DNA of 64,000 nt from Rhodococcus sp. 06-462-5 (GTDB taxonomy: Bacteria > Actinomycetota > Actinomycetes > Mycobacteriales > Mycobacteriaceae), in assembly GCF_002258315.1 (NCBI RefSeq), contig NZ_NOYD01000028.1, positions 1 to 64,000 of the forward strand, read 5' to 3'. Below are positions 55,787 to 64,000 of this stretch, in pieces. A model generated the notes under the pieces. It was not told the origin of the DNA. It ran no database searches and worked only from the letters and a program-made list of their open reading frames with translations. How positions within the stretch are numbered: position 1 is the stretch's first letter; the number at the start of each line of letters is the position of its first letter. Position numbers and translations under genes: made by a program.

Positions 55787-57172
55787 GTGACCTCTACCAA
55801 ACCTGGCATCTCCACTCTCGGCGAACTCAAGGCATCCGGACATCGGCAGCGGTCGATCAAGGAAGAGCTGCGGGAAAATCTTCTGAAGGCATTGCGTGAC
55901 GGCACCGATCCGTGGCCGGGGATCGTCGGATTCGGCTCGACGGTGTTGCCGCAGTTCGAGCGCGCGATTCTGGCCGGTCACGACGTGGTGCTGCTCGGCG
56001 AGCGCGGGCAGGGCAAGACGCGGCTGCTGCGCACCCTGAATCTGCTGCTCGACGAGTGGGTGCCGGTGATCGCCGGAGCCGAACTCGGGGAGCATCCGTA
56101 CGAGCCGATCACCCCAGCCAGCATCAGGAAAGCGAAGGAACTCGGCGACGACCTGCCCGTCGAGTGGCGGCATCGCAGCGAGCGGTACGCCGAGAAGCTC
56201 GCGACCCCGGATACCTCGGTGGCCGACCTCGTCGGCGACGTCGATCCCGTCAAGGTGGCGGAGGGCCGCAGCCTCGGCGATCCCGAGACCATTCACTTCG
56301 GGCTCGTTCCGCGCAGCCATCGCGGCATCGTGGCGATCAACGAGCTCCCCGACCTCGCCGAGCGCATTCAGGTGTCGCTGCTCAACGTCATGGAGGAGCG
56401 CGACATCCAGGTCCGCGGCTACACCCTGCGTCTGCCGCTGGACGTGATGCTGGTGGCGAGCGCGAACCCCGAGGATTACACCAATCGCGGACGCATCATC
56501 ACCCCGCTCAAGGACCGTTTCGGCGCGGAGATCAGGACGCACTACCCCCTCGAGCTCGACGCCGAGGTGGCCGTCATCGACCAGGAAGCGGAGCTGCAGG
56601 CCACCGTTCCCACTTATCTGCTCGAGGTGCTGGCTCGATTCACCCGACTGCTGCGCGAGTCGCCGTCGGTGGATCAGCGGTCCGGCGTCTCTGCTCGCTT
56701 CGCCATAGCAGCGGCCGAAACCATCGCTGCCGCAGCCGTTCACCGGGCAGCGATACTCGGAGAGGCCGAGCCCGTGGCCCGGCCGGTCGACCTCGGCACC
56801 ATCATCGAGGTGCTCCGCGGCAAGGTCGAATTCGAGTCGGGTGAGGAAGGCCGCGAAATCGAAGTCCTCGAGCACATGTTGCGCCGGGCGACTGCCGATA
56901 CCGTCCGAGCCCACCTCGGCGGCATCAACCTCGCCGCTCTGGTGACGGCGATCGAGACGGGCGAGCCCATCGTCACCGGCGATCGCATCACCGCCAAGGC
57001 GTTGCTCGACGAGCTTCCCGACGTCGAGGTCATCGGCGACATCCACGAGCGGCTCAACGCCACCTCGGACGGCGAGAAGGCCGCCGCGGTCGAACTCGCA
57101 CTCGAGGGTCTCTACCTCGCGCGCCGGATCTCCAAGGACCCCGACGACGACGGTCAGACGGTGTACAGCTGA
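55787..57172 (+). CDS. MoxR/magnesium-chelatase-like AAA+ ATPase (Rv0958-like)
   Basis: A 461-residue AAA+ protein. Walker A LLGERGQGKTRLLRTL near residue 68, Walker B-like GIVAINELPDL, sensor VASANPEDYTNRGR, and arginine-finger region LKDRFGAEIRTHYPLE. Paired with the next VWA gene it forms a MoxR/VWA-type remodelling or insertion machine as in chelatase I/D subunits; target unknown. Start GTG 55787. The stop overlaps the next start by one base. Confidence 0.9.
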   Translation: MTSTKPGISTLGELKASGHRQRSIKEELRENLLKALRDGTDPWPGIVGFGSTVLPQFERAILAGHDVVLLGERGQGKTRLLRTLNLLLDEWVPVIAGAELGEHPYEPITPASIRKAKELGDDLPVEWRHRSERYAEKLATPDTSVADLVGDVDPVKVAEGRSLGDPETIHFGLVPRSHRGIVAINELPDLAERIQVSLLNVMEERDIQVRGYTLRLPLDVMLVASANPEDYTNRGRIITPLKDRFGAEIRTHYPLELDAEVAVIDQEAELQATVPTYLLEVLARFTRLLRESPSVDQRSGVSARFAIAAAETIAAAAVHRAAILGEAEPVARPVDLGTIIEVLRGKVEFESGEEGREIEVLEHMLRRATADTVRAHLGGINLAALVTAIETGEPIVTGDRITAKALLDELPDVEVIGDIHERLNATSDGEKAAAVELALEGLYLARRISKDPDDDGQTVYS

Positions 57173-59118
57173 TGCGTCGCTCCAGATACGGGCGGTATCA
57201 CGACGGGCCGGATCCCCTTGCGCCACCGGTGGATCTGCGCGAAGCGCTCGACGCCATCGGCGAGGACGTGCTCGAGGGCGCGTCGCCGCGTCGGGCATTG
57301 CAGGAGATGCTGCGACGCGGGACGAAGAACATGCGTGGGCTCGACGACCTGGCAGCCCAAGCCGCGAAGCGTCGACGAGATCTGTTGAAGAAGAACAACC
57401 TCGACGGCACGTTGCAGGAAGTGCGTGAGCTGCTGGACAAGGCGGTACTCGAGGAACGTAAGGCACTTGCACGTGCCCTCGATGACGACGCACGGTTCCA
57501 GGAGATGCAGATCGGTGACCTGTCACCGTCCACTGCCCAAGCGGTGCAGGAGCTTTCGGACTACGACTGGCGCTCGTCGGAGGCTCGCGAGAACTACGAG
57601 AAGATCAAGGATCTGCTCGGACGCGAGATGCTGGACCAGCGTTTCGCGGGCATGAAGCAGGCCCTCGAAGGTGCAACCGACGAGGACCGTCAGGCCATCA
57701 GCGAGATGCTGGAAGACCTCAACGAGTTGCTCGACGCCCACAACAAGGGTGAGGACACCGGCGAGCAGTTCGAGCAGTTCATGGACAAGCACGGTCAGCA
57801 TTTTCCGGAGAATCCGAAGAATGTCGACGAACTGTTGGACTCCCTCGCTCAACGTGCAGCGGCCGCCCAGCGGCTTCGCAATTCGCTCAGTCCCGAGCAG
57901 CGGGCCGAGCTCGATGCGTTGGCGCAGCAGGCCTTCGGTGACTCGAATCTGCTGAGCCAGCTCGATCAGCTCGATCAGAATCTGCAGCAGGCCCGGCCCG
58001 GTGAGGACTGGGACGGCTCGCAGAACTTCCGCGGCGAGAACGGGATGGGACTCGGCGACGGCACGGGTGCGCTTCAGGACATCGCAGACCTCGAGAACCT
58101 GGGCAATCAGCTCTCGCAGCAGTACAACGGGGCTGCCCTGGACGACATCGACGCCGACGCGTTGCTGAAGCAACTGGGGCCGGAGGCCGCGGCCGATGCG
58201 CGGATGCTCGCCGAGCTCGAAAAGGCGCTGCAGCAGCAGGGTTTCATGGACAAGGGTGCCGACGGCCAATGGCGTTTGTCACCGAAGGCGATGCGGCAGT
58301 TGGGGCAGTCGGCGCTGAAGGATGTCGCCGGAAAGCTGTCCCGACGCGGCGGCGAGCGAGACACCCGCAAGGCGGGCGCGATGGGAGAGCCCACCGGTGC
58401 GTCGCGGGCCTGGGAGTTCGGTGACACCGAGCCGTGGGACGTCACCCGCACGGTCAACAATGCGGTACTGCGCTCGGCGGCAACAGGATCTGGCTTTCCG
58501 GTGCAGTTGCAGGTGACCGATGTCGAGATCAGCGAGACCGAGACGCGAACGCAGGCCGCCGTGGCGCTGCTCGTCGACACGTCGTTCTCGATGGTGATGG
58601 ACGGCCGTTGGGTGCCGATGAAGCGCACAGCACTCGCGCTGAATCACTTGGTGAGCACCCGATTCCGCGGAGACGATCTGCAACTCATCGGATTCGGCAG
58701 GCACGCACAGACATTGACGGCCTCCGAGTTGGCCGGGCTGGACGGTGCGTACGACCAGGGCACCAATCTGCACCACGCGCTGATGCTTGCGGTGCGGCAT
58801 CTGCGACGTCATCCCAACGCGCAACCGGTGGTGTTGATCGTGACCGACGGTGAGCCGACGGCGCATCTGGAGCCCGACGGCCATGCGTATTTCGATTACC
58901 CACCGTCGTCGAAGACGCTCGGGCTGACCGTGCGTGAACTCGACACCGTCGCGAAACTCGGTGCGCAGGTGACGATCTTCCGGCTCGGCGACGATCCAGG
59001 CCTCGCGCGGGTGGTCGACAAGATGGCCGAGCGGGTGGGCGGACGCGTCATCGCGCCGGATCTCGACGGACTCGGAGCAGCGGTGGTGACCGACTACCTC
59101 AAGCGTCGGCGATCGTAG
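57172..59118 (+). CDS. VWA-domain partner of the MoxR-type ATPase (Rv0959-like)
   Basis: A 648-residue protein. Residues 1-400 are helical and rich in Gln, Glu and Leu; the C-terminal VWA domain (about 455-645) has MIDAS LLVDTSFSMVM, a Thr in DQGTNLHHAL and VTDGEPTAH. It would couple metal-dependent target binding to the ATPase encoded just upstream. Order and architecture match Rv0959. Confidence 0.9.
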   Translation: MRRSRYGRYHDGPDPLAPPVDLREALDAIGEDVLEGASPRRALQEMLRRGTKNMRGLDDLAAQAAKRRRDLLKKNNLDGTLQEVRELLDKAVLEERKALARALDDDARFQEMQIGDLSPSTAQAVQELSDYDWRSSEARENYEKIKDLLGREMLDQRFAGMKQALEGATDEDRQAISEMLEDLNELLDAHNKGEDTGEQFEQFMDKHGQHFPENPKNVDELLDSLAQRAAAAQRLRNSLSPEQRAELDALAQQAFGDSNLLSQLDQLDQNLQQARPGEDWDGSQNFRGENGMGLGDGTGALQDIADLENLGNQLSQQYNGAALDDIDADALLKQLGPEAAADARMLAELEKALQQQGFMDKGADGQWRLSPKAMRQLGQSALKDVAGKLSRRGGERDTRKAGAMGEPTGASRAWEFGDTEPWDVTRTVNNAVLRSAATGSGFPVQLQVTDVEISETETRTQAAVALLVDTSFSMVMDGRWVPMKRTALALNHLVSTRFRGDDLQLIGFGRHAQTLTASELAGLDGAYDQGTNLHHALMLAVRHLRRHPNAQPVVLIVTDGEPTAHLEPDGHAYFDYPPSSKTLGLTVRELDTVAKLGAQVTIFRLGDDPGLARVVDKMAERVGGRVIAPDLDGLGAAVVTDYLKRRRS

Positions 59119-59691
59119 TTACTTCTCCGCTGCCTTGATCTCTACCGACACTCCGCCCCAGAAGGCGAAACCGGTGATGATCACGCGCGGCGCACCGGGG
59201 TGCGTCGCGCTGACGTGCTCGAAGCCGCCCATGATGCCCATGCCGCGGACTTCGACGCTCACTCCGGGCGGCACCGTGACCTCGATGCCGCCCATGATGG
59301 CGACGCAGTTGATGGTGGTTTCCTCGGAGGTGAACGACGCGCGGCGTAGGTCGAGTTCGATTCCGCCCCAGAATGCGAACGCGTCGATCCGCCCCGCCGG
59401 GGTCCACTCTCCTTTGCGCACGGCACCACTCATGATGGCGATCACGCGGTCGTTCGCGGAGCCACCGGAGGGTGCAGGGGCCGGAGGCGGAGACAGGACG
59501 AGGTCGCCGGTCAGCACGTCGAGTTCGCCGTAGGTCTTCGCCTGGTACACCGCGGCGGTGCGCTCGTCGTATTCGCTCACGGTCAGTTGGCCGTTGGCGA
59601 AAGCGTCGCTCAGCAACTGCGCGACGAGGTTCCTGTCCGCATCGGCTGCGCGAACCTGGCTTCGATCTCGTTCGGGGAGATGATCGCTCAC
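59119..59691 (-). CDS. DUF1707 / LiaF-like membrane-stress protein
   Basis: A 190-residue protein with an N-terminal DUF1707 SHOCT-like domain (VRAADADRNLVAQLLSDAFANGQL, then YDERTAAVYQAKTYGEL) and a C-terminal beta-helical LiaF-like domain (WGGIELDLRRASF, MGGIEVTVPPGVSVEV). No membrane helix. Likely linked to envelope-stress signalling. GTG 59691 has aggtaggg eight bases upstream. Abuts the VWA gene stop, convergent. Confidence 0.85.
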   Translation of the reverse strand: MSDHLPERDRSQVRAADADRNLVAQLLSDAFANGQLTVSEYDERTAAVYQAKTYGELDVLTGDLVLSPPPAPAPSGGSANDRVIAIMSGAVRKGEWTPAGRIDAFAFWGGIELDLRRASFTSEETTINCVAIMGGIEVTVPPGVSVEVRGMGIMGGFEHVSATHPGAPRVIITGFAFWGGVSVEIKAAEK

Positions 59692-59716
59692 CGATCGGAC
59701 CCTACCTTTTGGAAGG

Positions 59717-60181
59717 TCAGGCCGCATTCAGGATCGTGCGGCTCCCCAGCGGTGAAGCAAGGGTCATCTGCATGGTGGCGTAGACGGCAACCATGATGCA
59801 GGACTTGTCCGCAGCGTCGGGCCGGGTTCCGGTACGCAGCTCGATGGTGACCGTGGTGTCGGTCTCGGTCACCGTTGCGTCGGCCCCGTAGCACTCGGGA
59901 GTGCCGGTGACGAAGTGGACCGCGATGGTGTTGGGGGAAATCTGGCTCCACGACTCGAATGGAGTGGTGGTGGCACGGATCAGATCGGCGGTCGGCTCGA
60001 ACATCGTGCCGACGTCGCCGACGGGCACCTCGTGCGGAACCGGAGGTGCGCTGGGTTGCTGGGCGAACCCCACAGGGGTGGTGGATCCGACTGTCGGGGT
60101 TGTGTCCTCGTCGCCACCGGAGGCGGTGCTGCAGCCGACCAGCAGCAGGCACAACATGACACCTGCAGCGAGAAACCTCAT
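59717..60181 (-). CDS. Putative lipoprotein
   Basis: A 154-residue secreted protein with a lipoprotein signal peptide: MRF, hydrophobic core, lipobox LLVGC with the acylated Cys at residue 17. A Thr/Pro-rich linker then a small domain with two cysteines (TPECYGA, DKSCIMVAV). No family recognised. Lies 25 bases upstream of the LiaF-like gene on the same strand. Confidence 0.75.
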   Translation of the reverse strand: MRFLAAGVMLCLLLVGCSTASGGDEDTTPTVGSTTPVGFAQQPSAPPVPHEVPVGDVGTMFEPTADLIRATTTPFESWSQISPNTIAVHFVTGTPECYGADATVTETDTTVTIELRTGTRPDAADKSCIMVAVYATMQMTLASPLGSRTILNAA

Positions 60182-60227
60182 GAATCCAACGTAGCGCTGG
60201 GAGCTGAGGAGAACCTTTGTGTTCGGC

Positions 60228-61154
60228 TCATGCGAGGAAGACCGTCACGAGCGCTATGACGGGGATCGAGACGAGCGTGGTCACGAACGCGGTGTCTCGG
60301 GCGAGCACCACCCCGCGCTGGTAGCGGCTGGCGAAGACGAACACGTTCTGGGCTGTGGGCAGCGCCGAGACGACGACGATGGCGAACAGATCGTGGCCGT
60401 CCAGACCGAAGACGAACTTGGCCATGAGGTAGCCCAGGAGGGGCTGGAGTGCCATCTTGAACACCGTGGCCAGAGCAACGTCCCGACGTGGACTGATGCC
60501 CTTCTGCAGTACCCGGGCACCGTAGAGGGACAGGCCGAAGGCGAGCAGCGCACCGGGGACCGATGCATTCCCGACGAGTTGGAATGGCTGCATCAATGCC
60601 TCGGGCAGCTCGAATCCGGTGATCGACAGCACCAGTCCCGCTGCGCCGGCCAGCACGATCGGGTTCCGGAACGGCGTGGTGACGGTCTTGAACAGGGAAA
60701 CCTTGTCGATCTTGGTGGAGATGTCGAGAATCGTCACCGCGATCGGGGTGTAGATCATGATCTGGAACAGCAGCAGGGGAGCAACGAAGTTCGCGTCGCC
60801 GAGTACGAACACGGCGATCGGGATGCCCAGGTTGGCGGCGTTGACGTACGAACTCGCGAGTGCGCCGACGGTCGCGTCGGGCACGGTCCGTTTCAGCGCG
60901 AGCTTGGCTATGACGAAATAGATCGCTCCGACGAGCAGAGCCGTGGAGCCGGCGACGGCCAATACGGGCGAGAGGATGACCGACAGGTCCGAGTTCGCCA
61001 ATGTGACGAACAGCAATGCAGGGGTCGCTACGAAGAACACGAGTCTGCTCAGGACGAACTGGCCGTGTTCGCCGAGCACCTTCAAGTGGGCTAGGAGGTA
61101 CCCCAGAGCGATGACGACGAAGATGACGGTGAAGCCTTCTAGAACGCCGGACAT
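60228..61154 (-). CDS. AEC-family transporter
   Basis: A 308-residue membrane protein with ten predicted helices, five before and five after a short loop near 160; ASSYVNAANLGIPIAVFVLGD and PTAQNVFVFASRY are the paired conserved motifs of the auxin-efflux-carrier/malonate permease family. Probably exports an organic acid. Start ATG 61154. Confidence 0.87.
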   Translation of the reverse strand: MSGVLEGFTVIFVVIALGYLLAHLKVLGEHGQFVLSRLVFFVATPALLFVTLANSDLSVILSPVLAVAGSTALLVGAIYFVIAKLALKRTVPDATVGALASSYVNAANLGIPIAVFVLGDANFVAPLLLFQIMIYTPIAVTILDISTKIDKVSLFKTVTTPFRNPIVLAGAAGLVLSITGFELPEALMQPFQLVGNASVPGALLAFGLSLYGARVLQKGISPRRDVALATVFKMALQPLLGYLMAKFVFGLDGHDLFAIVVVSALPTAQNVFVFASRYQRGVVLARDTAFVTTLVSIPVIALVTVFLA

Positions 61155-61187
61155 CTACGAACTGCTCATCTCTTGCTAGGCAACGAC

Positions 61188-61225
61188 AGAAAGGCCACGT
61201 AGCCGGATGGCTACGTGGCCTTTCT
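61188..61225. terminator. Bidirectional terminator after rpsR
   Basis: Perfect 17-base arms agaaaggccacgtagcc / ggctacgtggcctttct with a 4-base loop; T-rich on both strands, 11 bases past the rpsR stop. Confidence 0.9.
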
Positions 61226-61236
61226 CGAAAGCTGAT

Positions 61237-61491
61237 TCAGCGGCTGGTGAACGGCAGCAACGCCATTTCACGAGCGTTCTTCACTGCGACAGCGACCTGG
61301 CGCTGTTGCTGCGGGGTGAGCCCGGTGACCCGACGGCTGCGGATCTTGCCGCGGTCCGAGATGAACTGACGAAGGAGGTTGATGTCCTTGTAGTCCACCG
61401 TGGTGACCTTGGCGGCGTTCAACGGGTTCTTCTTCGGTCGACGGCCTGCCTCTGCGCGGACCTTCTTCGACGGTGCTCTCTTGACTGCCAT
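61237..61491 (-). CDS. rpsR: 30S ribosomal protein S18, zinc-free paralogue
   Basis: An 84-residue S18 with [26 protein letters not shown] and [17 protein letters not shown]. It has no cysteine, so it is the C-minus form that replaces the zinc-binding S18 under zinc limitation. Last gene of the minus-strand Zur-type operon, 16 bases after rpsN. Confidence 0.94.
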   Translation of the reverse strand: MAVKRAPSKKVRAEAGRRPKKNPLNAAKVTTVDYKDINLLRQFISDRGKIRSRRVTGLTPQQQRQVAVAVKNAREMALLPFTSR

Positions 61492-61507
61492 CTGAAACCT
61501 TTTCCCT

Positions 61508-61813
61508 TTACCAGCTCGACTTGTGGACGCCTGGCAGTTCCCCGCGGTGAGCCATCTCGCGCATTTTCACGCGGGACAGCCCGAATTTCCGAAGGTAACC
61601 GCGCGGACGTCCATCCGCAGCGTCACGATTGCGTAATCGTACCGGACTCGAATCGCGCGGCAGACGCTGCAGTGCTGCTTGGGCCTGCGCGCGCTCGGAG
61701 TCGCTGCTCGAGGGCTTGCGGATGGTCTCTTTGAGCTCTGCTCGACGCGTTGCCCACCGGGCGACGACGATCTTGCGTTGCTCGTTCTTCGCGATCTTCG
61801 ACTTCTTCGCCAC
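61508..61813 (-). CDS. rpsN: 30S ribosomal protein S14, long zinc-free form
   Basis: A 101-residue S14 ([39 protein letters not shown]). The length and absence of cysteines mark the C-minus form, in contrast to the 61-residue zinc form. GTG 61813 with gagagg upstream. Two-base gap to rpmG. Confidence 0.95.
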   Translation of the reverse strand: MAKKSKIAKNEQRKIVVARWATRRAELKETIRKPSSSDSERAQAQAALQRLPRDSSPVRLRNRDAADGRPRGYLRKFGLSRVKMREMAHRGELPGVHKSSW

Positions 61814-61815
61814 TT

Positions 61816-61983
61816 CTATCGTTCCTCTCGGAAGTCGACGTGCTTGCGGACGACCGGGTCGTATTTCTTCATCACCAGTCGGTCGGGGTCGTTGCGACGG
61901 TTCTTGCGGGTGACGTAGGTGTAGCCGGTACCGGCGGTCGACTTCAGCTTGACGATCGGACGGACGTCCGTGCTCTTGCCCAT
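61816..61983 (-). CDS. rpmG: 50S ribosomal protein L33, zinc-free form
   Basis: A 55-residue L33 ([39 protein letters not shown]) with no cysteines. Start ATG 61983 shares its first base with the end of the rpmB stop. C-minus paralogue. Confidence 0.94.
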   Translation of the reverse strand: MGKSTDVRPIVKLKSTAGTGYTYVTRKNRRNDPDRLVMKKYDPVVRKHVDFREER

Positions 61984-62219
61984 CAGATCTTCTCCCCGCG
62001 TGCGCGCAGTTTCGCCACCACGGCGTCGATGCCGTCGCGGTCGATGGTCTTGATGCCCTTGGCCGAGAGGGTGAGGGTGACGCGTCGGCCGAGGCTCGGC
62101 GCGTAGTAGGTCTTGCGCTGGATGTTGGGATCCCATCTCCGACTGGTGCGCACGTGGGAGTGCGAGACCGATTTTCCGAATCCGGGGGTGCGGCCGGTGA
62201 CTTGACAGTGCGCTGACAT
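61983..62219 (-). CDS. rpmB: 50S ribosomal protein L28, zinc-free form
   Basis: A 78-residue L28 ([47 protein letters not shown]). One cysteine only, in the CQVTG motif of zinc-independent L28 as in E. coli. Start ATG 62219 with aaaggag five bases upstream. First gene of the four-gene operon; its start is 22 bases from a Zur-type box. Confidence 0.95.
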   Translation of the reverse strand: MSAHCQVTGRTPGFGKSVSHSHVRTSRRWDPNIQRKTYYAPSLGRRVTLTLSAKGIKTIDRDGIDAVVAKLRARGEKI

Positions 62220-62240
62220 GAGCACTCCTTTCTTGCCGTT

Positions 62241-62260
62241 ATGACAATCGTTTTCGACAA
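62241..62260. promoter_or_regulatory. Zur-type box 1
   Basis: atgacaatcgttttcgacaa, an imperfect dyad of the actinobacterial/corynebacterial Zur type, in front of rpmB. Shares atgacaatcgtt and tcga with box 2. Confidence 0.75.
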
Positions 62261-62295
62261 AGCGTGTTCACGAATGTAGCGTGCATTCACAAGTA

Positions 62296-62314
62296 ATGAC
62301 AATCGTTGTCGAGA
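62296..62314. promoter_or_regulatory. Zur-type box 2
   Basis: atgacaatcgttgtcgaga contains the perfect palindrome gacaatcgttgtc (62298-62310). It lies 13 bases before the CobW-like gene start. The 55-base spacing of the two boxes would let one repressor set control both operons. Confidence 0.8.
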
Positions 62315-62326
62315 AGGAGGCTGCTC

Positions 62327-63589
62327 GTGAACAACTCACCGGACGATCGAACCCCGATGGTCCTCGTCTCCGGCTGGACCGGAGCCATGGACGCAGTCGT
62401 GACATCTTTGCTCGCGCCGGGGACCGTCGCGGTCCGCCACGATCTGAGCCGCGTCACCGAAGGCGTCGTGCGCCGCACGCTCACCGTGCTGGGGGAGAAC
62501 CCGCGCGAGACCATTCTGGAGCTGGCGCACGGCTGCGTCTCGTGCACGCTTCGGGAGGATCTACTGCCGCTGTTGCGCGCGCTGTCCACCCGCAGCAACG
62601 TCGATCGCATCGTGCTCGCCATGGACCCCGCGCTCGAGCCCGAGGCTCTGTGCTGGGCCGTGGACAACGTCGTCGTCGCGGGTGTCGTCGGGCGGATCGA
62701 CGGCCCCGCCTCGCGTGACGTCCGCATCGAGGCGGTGGTCGACTGCCTCGACGCCGCAACCTGGCTGGCCGACGCCACCGGCGACGACGCCATGGCCGAC
62801 CGAGGCATCGTCGCCAGTGGCGACGACGATCGAACCGTCGCGCAATTGGTGGTCGGGCAGGTCGACTACGCCGATGCGCTCGTTGTCACTGCAGGCCCCG
62901 ACGTGGACGCGTGGGAGCGCGCCCGGCTCGCTGCCGTCCTGGCACGGTTGGCACCGAACGCTCCCGTCGTATGGGTGTCCCAGGACGCAATGGTCGACGC
63001 CCCAGCACTTCTCGCGAGTGTCCCTGCAGATGCCCGACGCGGTGCGATCAGCGATGCGCACTCACCGCTGCTGCGTGGCCAGCCGCCGTTGACTGTCGAC
63101 TGCGGCGTCACCCTGGTCGAATTCACCGCGACGCGGCCGTTCCATCCCGAGCGGTTCCACGAGGCGATCGACGTACTGCTCGATGGCGTCGTCACTGCAC
63201 GGGGGCGGGCGTGGGTGGCCACTCAGCCCGACGAGGCGCTCTGGATCGAATCGGCAGGCGGCGGGCTGCGGGTGGCGAGCGCCGGAAAATGGCTTGCCGC
63301 AATGACACCGGAGCAGCAGGAGCGCGTCGACGCCACCCGTCGGGCAATGGCGGCGCTGCGGTGGGACGAGAAGTTCGGTGATCGAGACACGTCGCTGGTG
63401 ATCCTCGTCCACGAGGCCGACCCCACCGAGATCGACCGAACTCTGCAGTGGGCGTTGGTATCCGACGACGAAATGACAGACACTGCGGCCTGGTCCACCT
63501 GGAACGACCCATTCGGTCAGTGGCACGAAGACCCCTGCGAGAGCAGCGAATCCCCGTACGCAGAACAATCACGAGAGGCAACAGAATGA
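62327..63589 (+). CDS. CobW-like (COG0523) protein lacking the P-loop; Mrf-like
   Basis: A 420-residue CobW/ZigA-family protein. The N-terminus reads [14 protein letters not shown] where family members have a Walker A GxxGxGKTT, so GTP binding there is probably lost. The metal motif is GCVSCTLR instead of GCxCCxLR: the middle Cys is Ser. The C-terminal CobW_C part has [13 protein letters not shown] and RAWVATQPD. In mycobacteria a CobW-like protein in a Zur-regulated locus with C-minus ribosomal genes is Mrf (Mpy recruitment factor), needed for ribosome hibernation in low zinc. Start GTG 62327 with aaggagg six bases upstream. Confidence 0.85.
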   Translation: MNNSPDDRTPMVLVSGWTGAMDAVVTSLLAPGTVAVRHDLSRVTEGVVRRTLTVLGENPRETILELAHGCVSCTLREDLLPLLRALSTRSNVDRIVLAMDPALEPEALCWAVDNVVVAGVVGRIDGPASRDVRIEAVVDCLDAATWLADATGDDAMADRGIVASGDDDRTVAQLVVGQVDYADALVVTAGPDVDAWERARLAAVLARLAPNAPVVWVSQDAMVDAPALLASVPADARRGAISDAHSPLLRGQPPLTVDCGVTLVEFTATRPFHPERFHEAIDVLLDGVVTARGRAWVATQPDEALWIESAGGGLRVASAGKWLAAMTPEQQERVDATRRAMAALRWDEKFGDRDTSLVILVHEADPTEIDRTLQWALVSDDEMTDTAAWSTWNDPFGQWHEDPCESSESPYAEQSREATE

Positions 63590-63846
63590 AACCAGGCATC
63601 CACCCGGACTACCACCCGGTCGTGTTCCAGGACTCGAGTACCGGCAACAAGTTCCTCACCCGATCCACCGTCACGTCAGCCCGCGAGACCGAGTGGAAAG
63701 ATGGCAACACCTACCCGCTGATCGTCGTCGACGTCTCGTCGGAATCGCACCCCTTCTGGACCGGAGCCGCCCGCGTGATGGACACCCAGGGACGCGTCGA
63801 GAAGTTCGAGAAGCGATACGGCCGGCGAAGCCGAAAGGACGCCTGA
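63586..63846 (+). CDS. rpmE2: 50S ribosomal protein L31 type B (zinc-free)
   Basis: An 86-residue type B L31: [29 protein letters not shown], and [20 protein letters not shown]. No cysteines, so zinc-independent. ATG 63586 overlaps the stop of the CobW-like gene by four bases. Confidence 0.95.
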   Translation: MKPGIHPDYHPVVFQDSSTGNKFLTRSTVTSARETEWKDGNTYPLIVVDVSSESHPFWTGAARVMDTQGRVEKFEKRYGRRSRKDA

Positions 63847-63849
63847 ATC

Positions 63850-64000
63850 ATGGCTGTTCCGAAGAGGAAGATGTCGCGCTCGAACACTCGAAGCCGTCGG
63901 GCGCAATGGAAAGCCGTTGCCCCTGATCTGGTGACGGTGCGTTTTCAGGGTCGAGAGTTCCGCGTGCCACGCCGATTGGTCAAAGCAGTGCAGACCGGGG
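63850..64000 (+). CDS. rpmF: 50S ribosomal protein L32, zinc-free form, 5' part
   Basis: Begins [20 protein letters not shown] and runs off the window after about 50 residues. The region that holds two of the zinc-ribbon cysteines in standard L32 reads [15 protein letters not shown], without cysteine. Three bases after rpmE2 stop. Confidence 0.93.
   Translation, partial: MAVPKRKMSRSNTRSRRAQWKAVAPDLVTVRFQGREFRVPRRLVKAVQTG

Overview
The window looks like chromosome of a high-GC actinobacterium of the Mycobacteriales, most probably Rhodococcus or a close relative. It has GTG and TTG starts, many 4-base stop/start overlaps, divergent and convergent small operons, a chorismate mutase and UvrD1-type helicase close to the mycobacterial ones, and a 34.8-59.1 kb block whose gene order follows the Mycobacterium tuberculosis interval from pgi (Rv0946c) to the MoxR/VWA pair (Rv0958/Rv0959). 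No CRISPR array, rRNA, insertion sequence or prophage was seen. One tRNA gene (Arg, anticodon CCT) is present.

Layout. 0-5.7 kb: the 3' part of a von Willebrand factor A (VWA) substrate-binding protein, with its 5' side scrambled by a fold-back at the window edge; a two-gene ECF transporter; an MFS permease. 5.7-9.3 kb: a DEAD-box RNA helicase, an HNH (DUF222) protein, tRNA-Arg and a palindrome-bearing gap. 9.3-13.8 kb: an FtsX/MacB-type ABC exporter and a PucR-family regulator. 14.1-18.6 kb: a DesA-type desaturase, a universal stress protein, a cupin, the thyA-folA operon and a divergent Fpg/Nei glycosylase. 18.6-26.3 kb: an esterase, a MOSC protein and a catabolic operon (GntP permease, class III CoA-transferase, HMG-CoA-lyase-like aldolase, D-2-hydroxyacid dehydrogenase) facing an IclR regulator. 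26.3-33.7 kb: a TMEM175-type channel, flavin disulfide oxidoreductase, SDR, DUF2630, and a lipid cluster (acyltransferase, enoyl-CoA hydratase, TetR, AidB-like acyl-CoA dehydrogenase).

33.7-59.1 kb: a lone DUF559-type gene bracketed by palindromic repeats, then the conserved block: pgi, gabD-like dehydrogenase, chorismate mutase, pcrA/uvrD1, M23 peptidase, membrane protein, sucCD, DUF2200, an sfnB/sfnG sulfone-monooxygenase pair, two membrane proteins, purN-purH, a second repeat-bracketed DUF559-type gene, and the MoxR/VWA pair. 59.1-61.2 kb: a LiaF-like protein, a lipoprotein and an AEC permease.

61.2-64 kb: a zinc-starvation locus. A divergent promoter region with two near-identical Zur-type boxes separates rpmB-rpmG-rpsN-rpsR (minus strand) from a CobW-like gene, rpmE and rpmF (plus strand). 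The ribosomal proteins are forms without zinc-ligand cysteines, and the CobW-like protein has lost its P-loop, resembling the mycobacterial ribosome-hibernation factor Mrf.

The signals most worth follow-up are the two repeat-bracketed DUF559 genes, the Zur locus, the GntP/CoA-transferase/aldolase operon, the sulfone pair inside a conserved block, and the fold-back at position 1.
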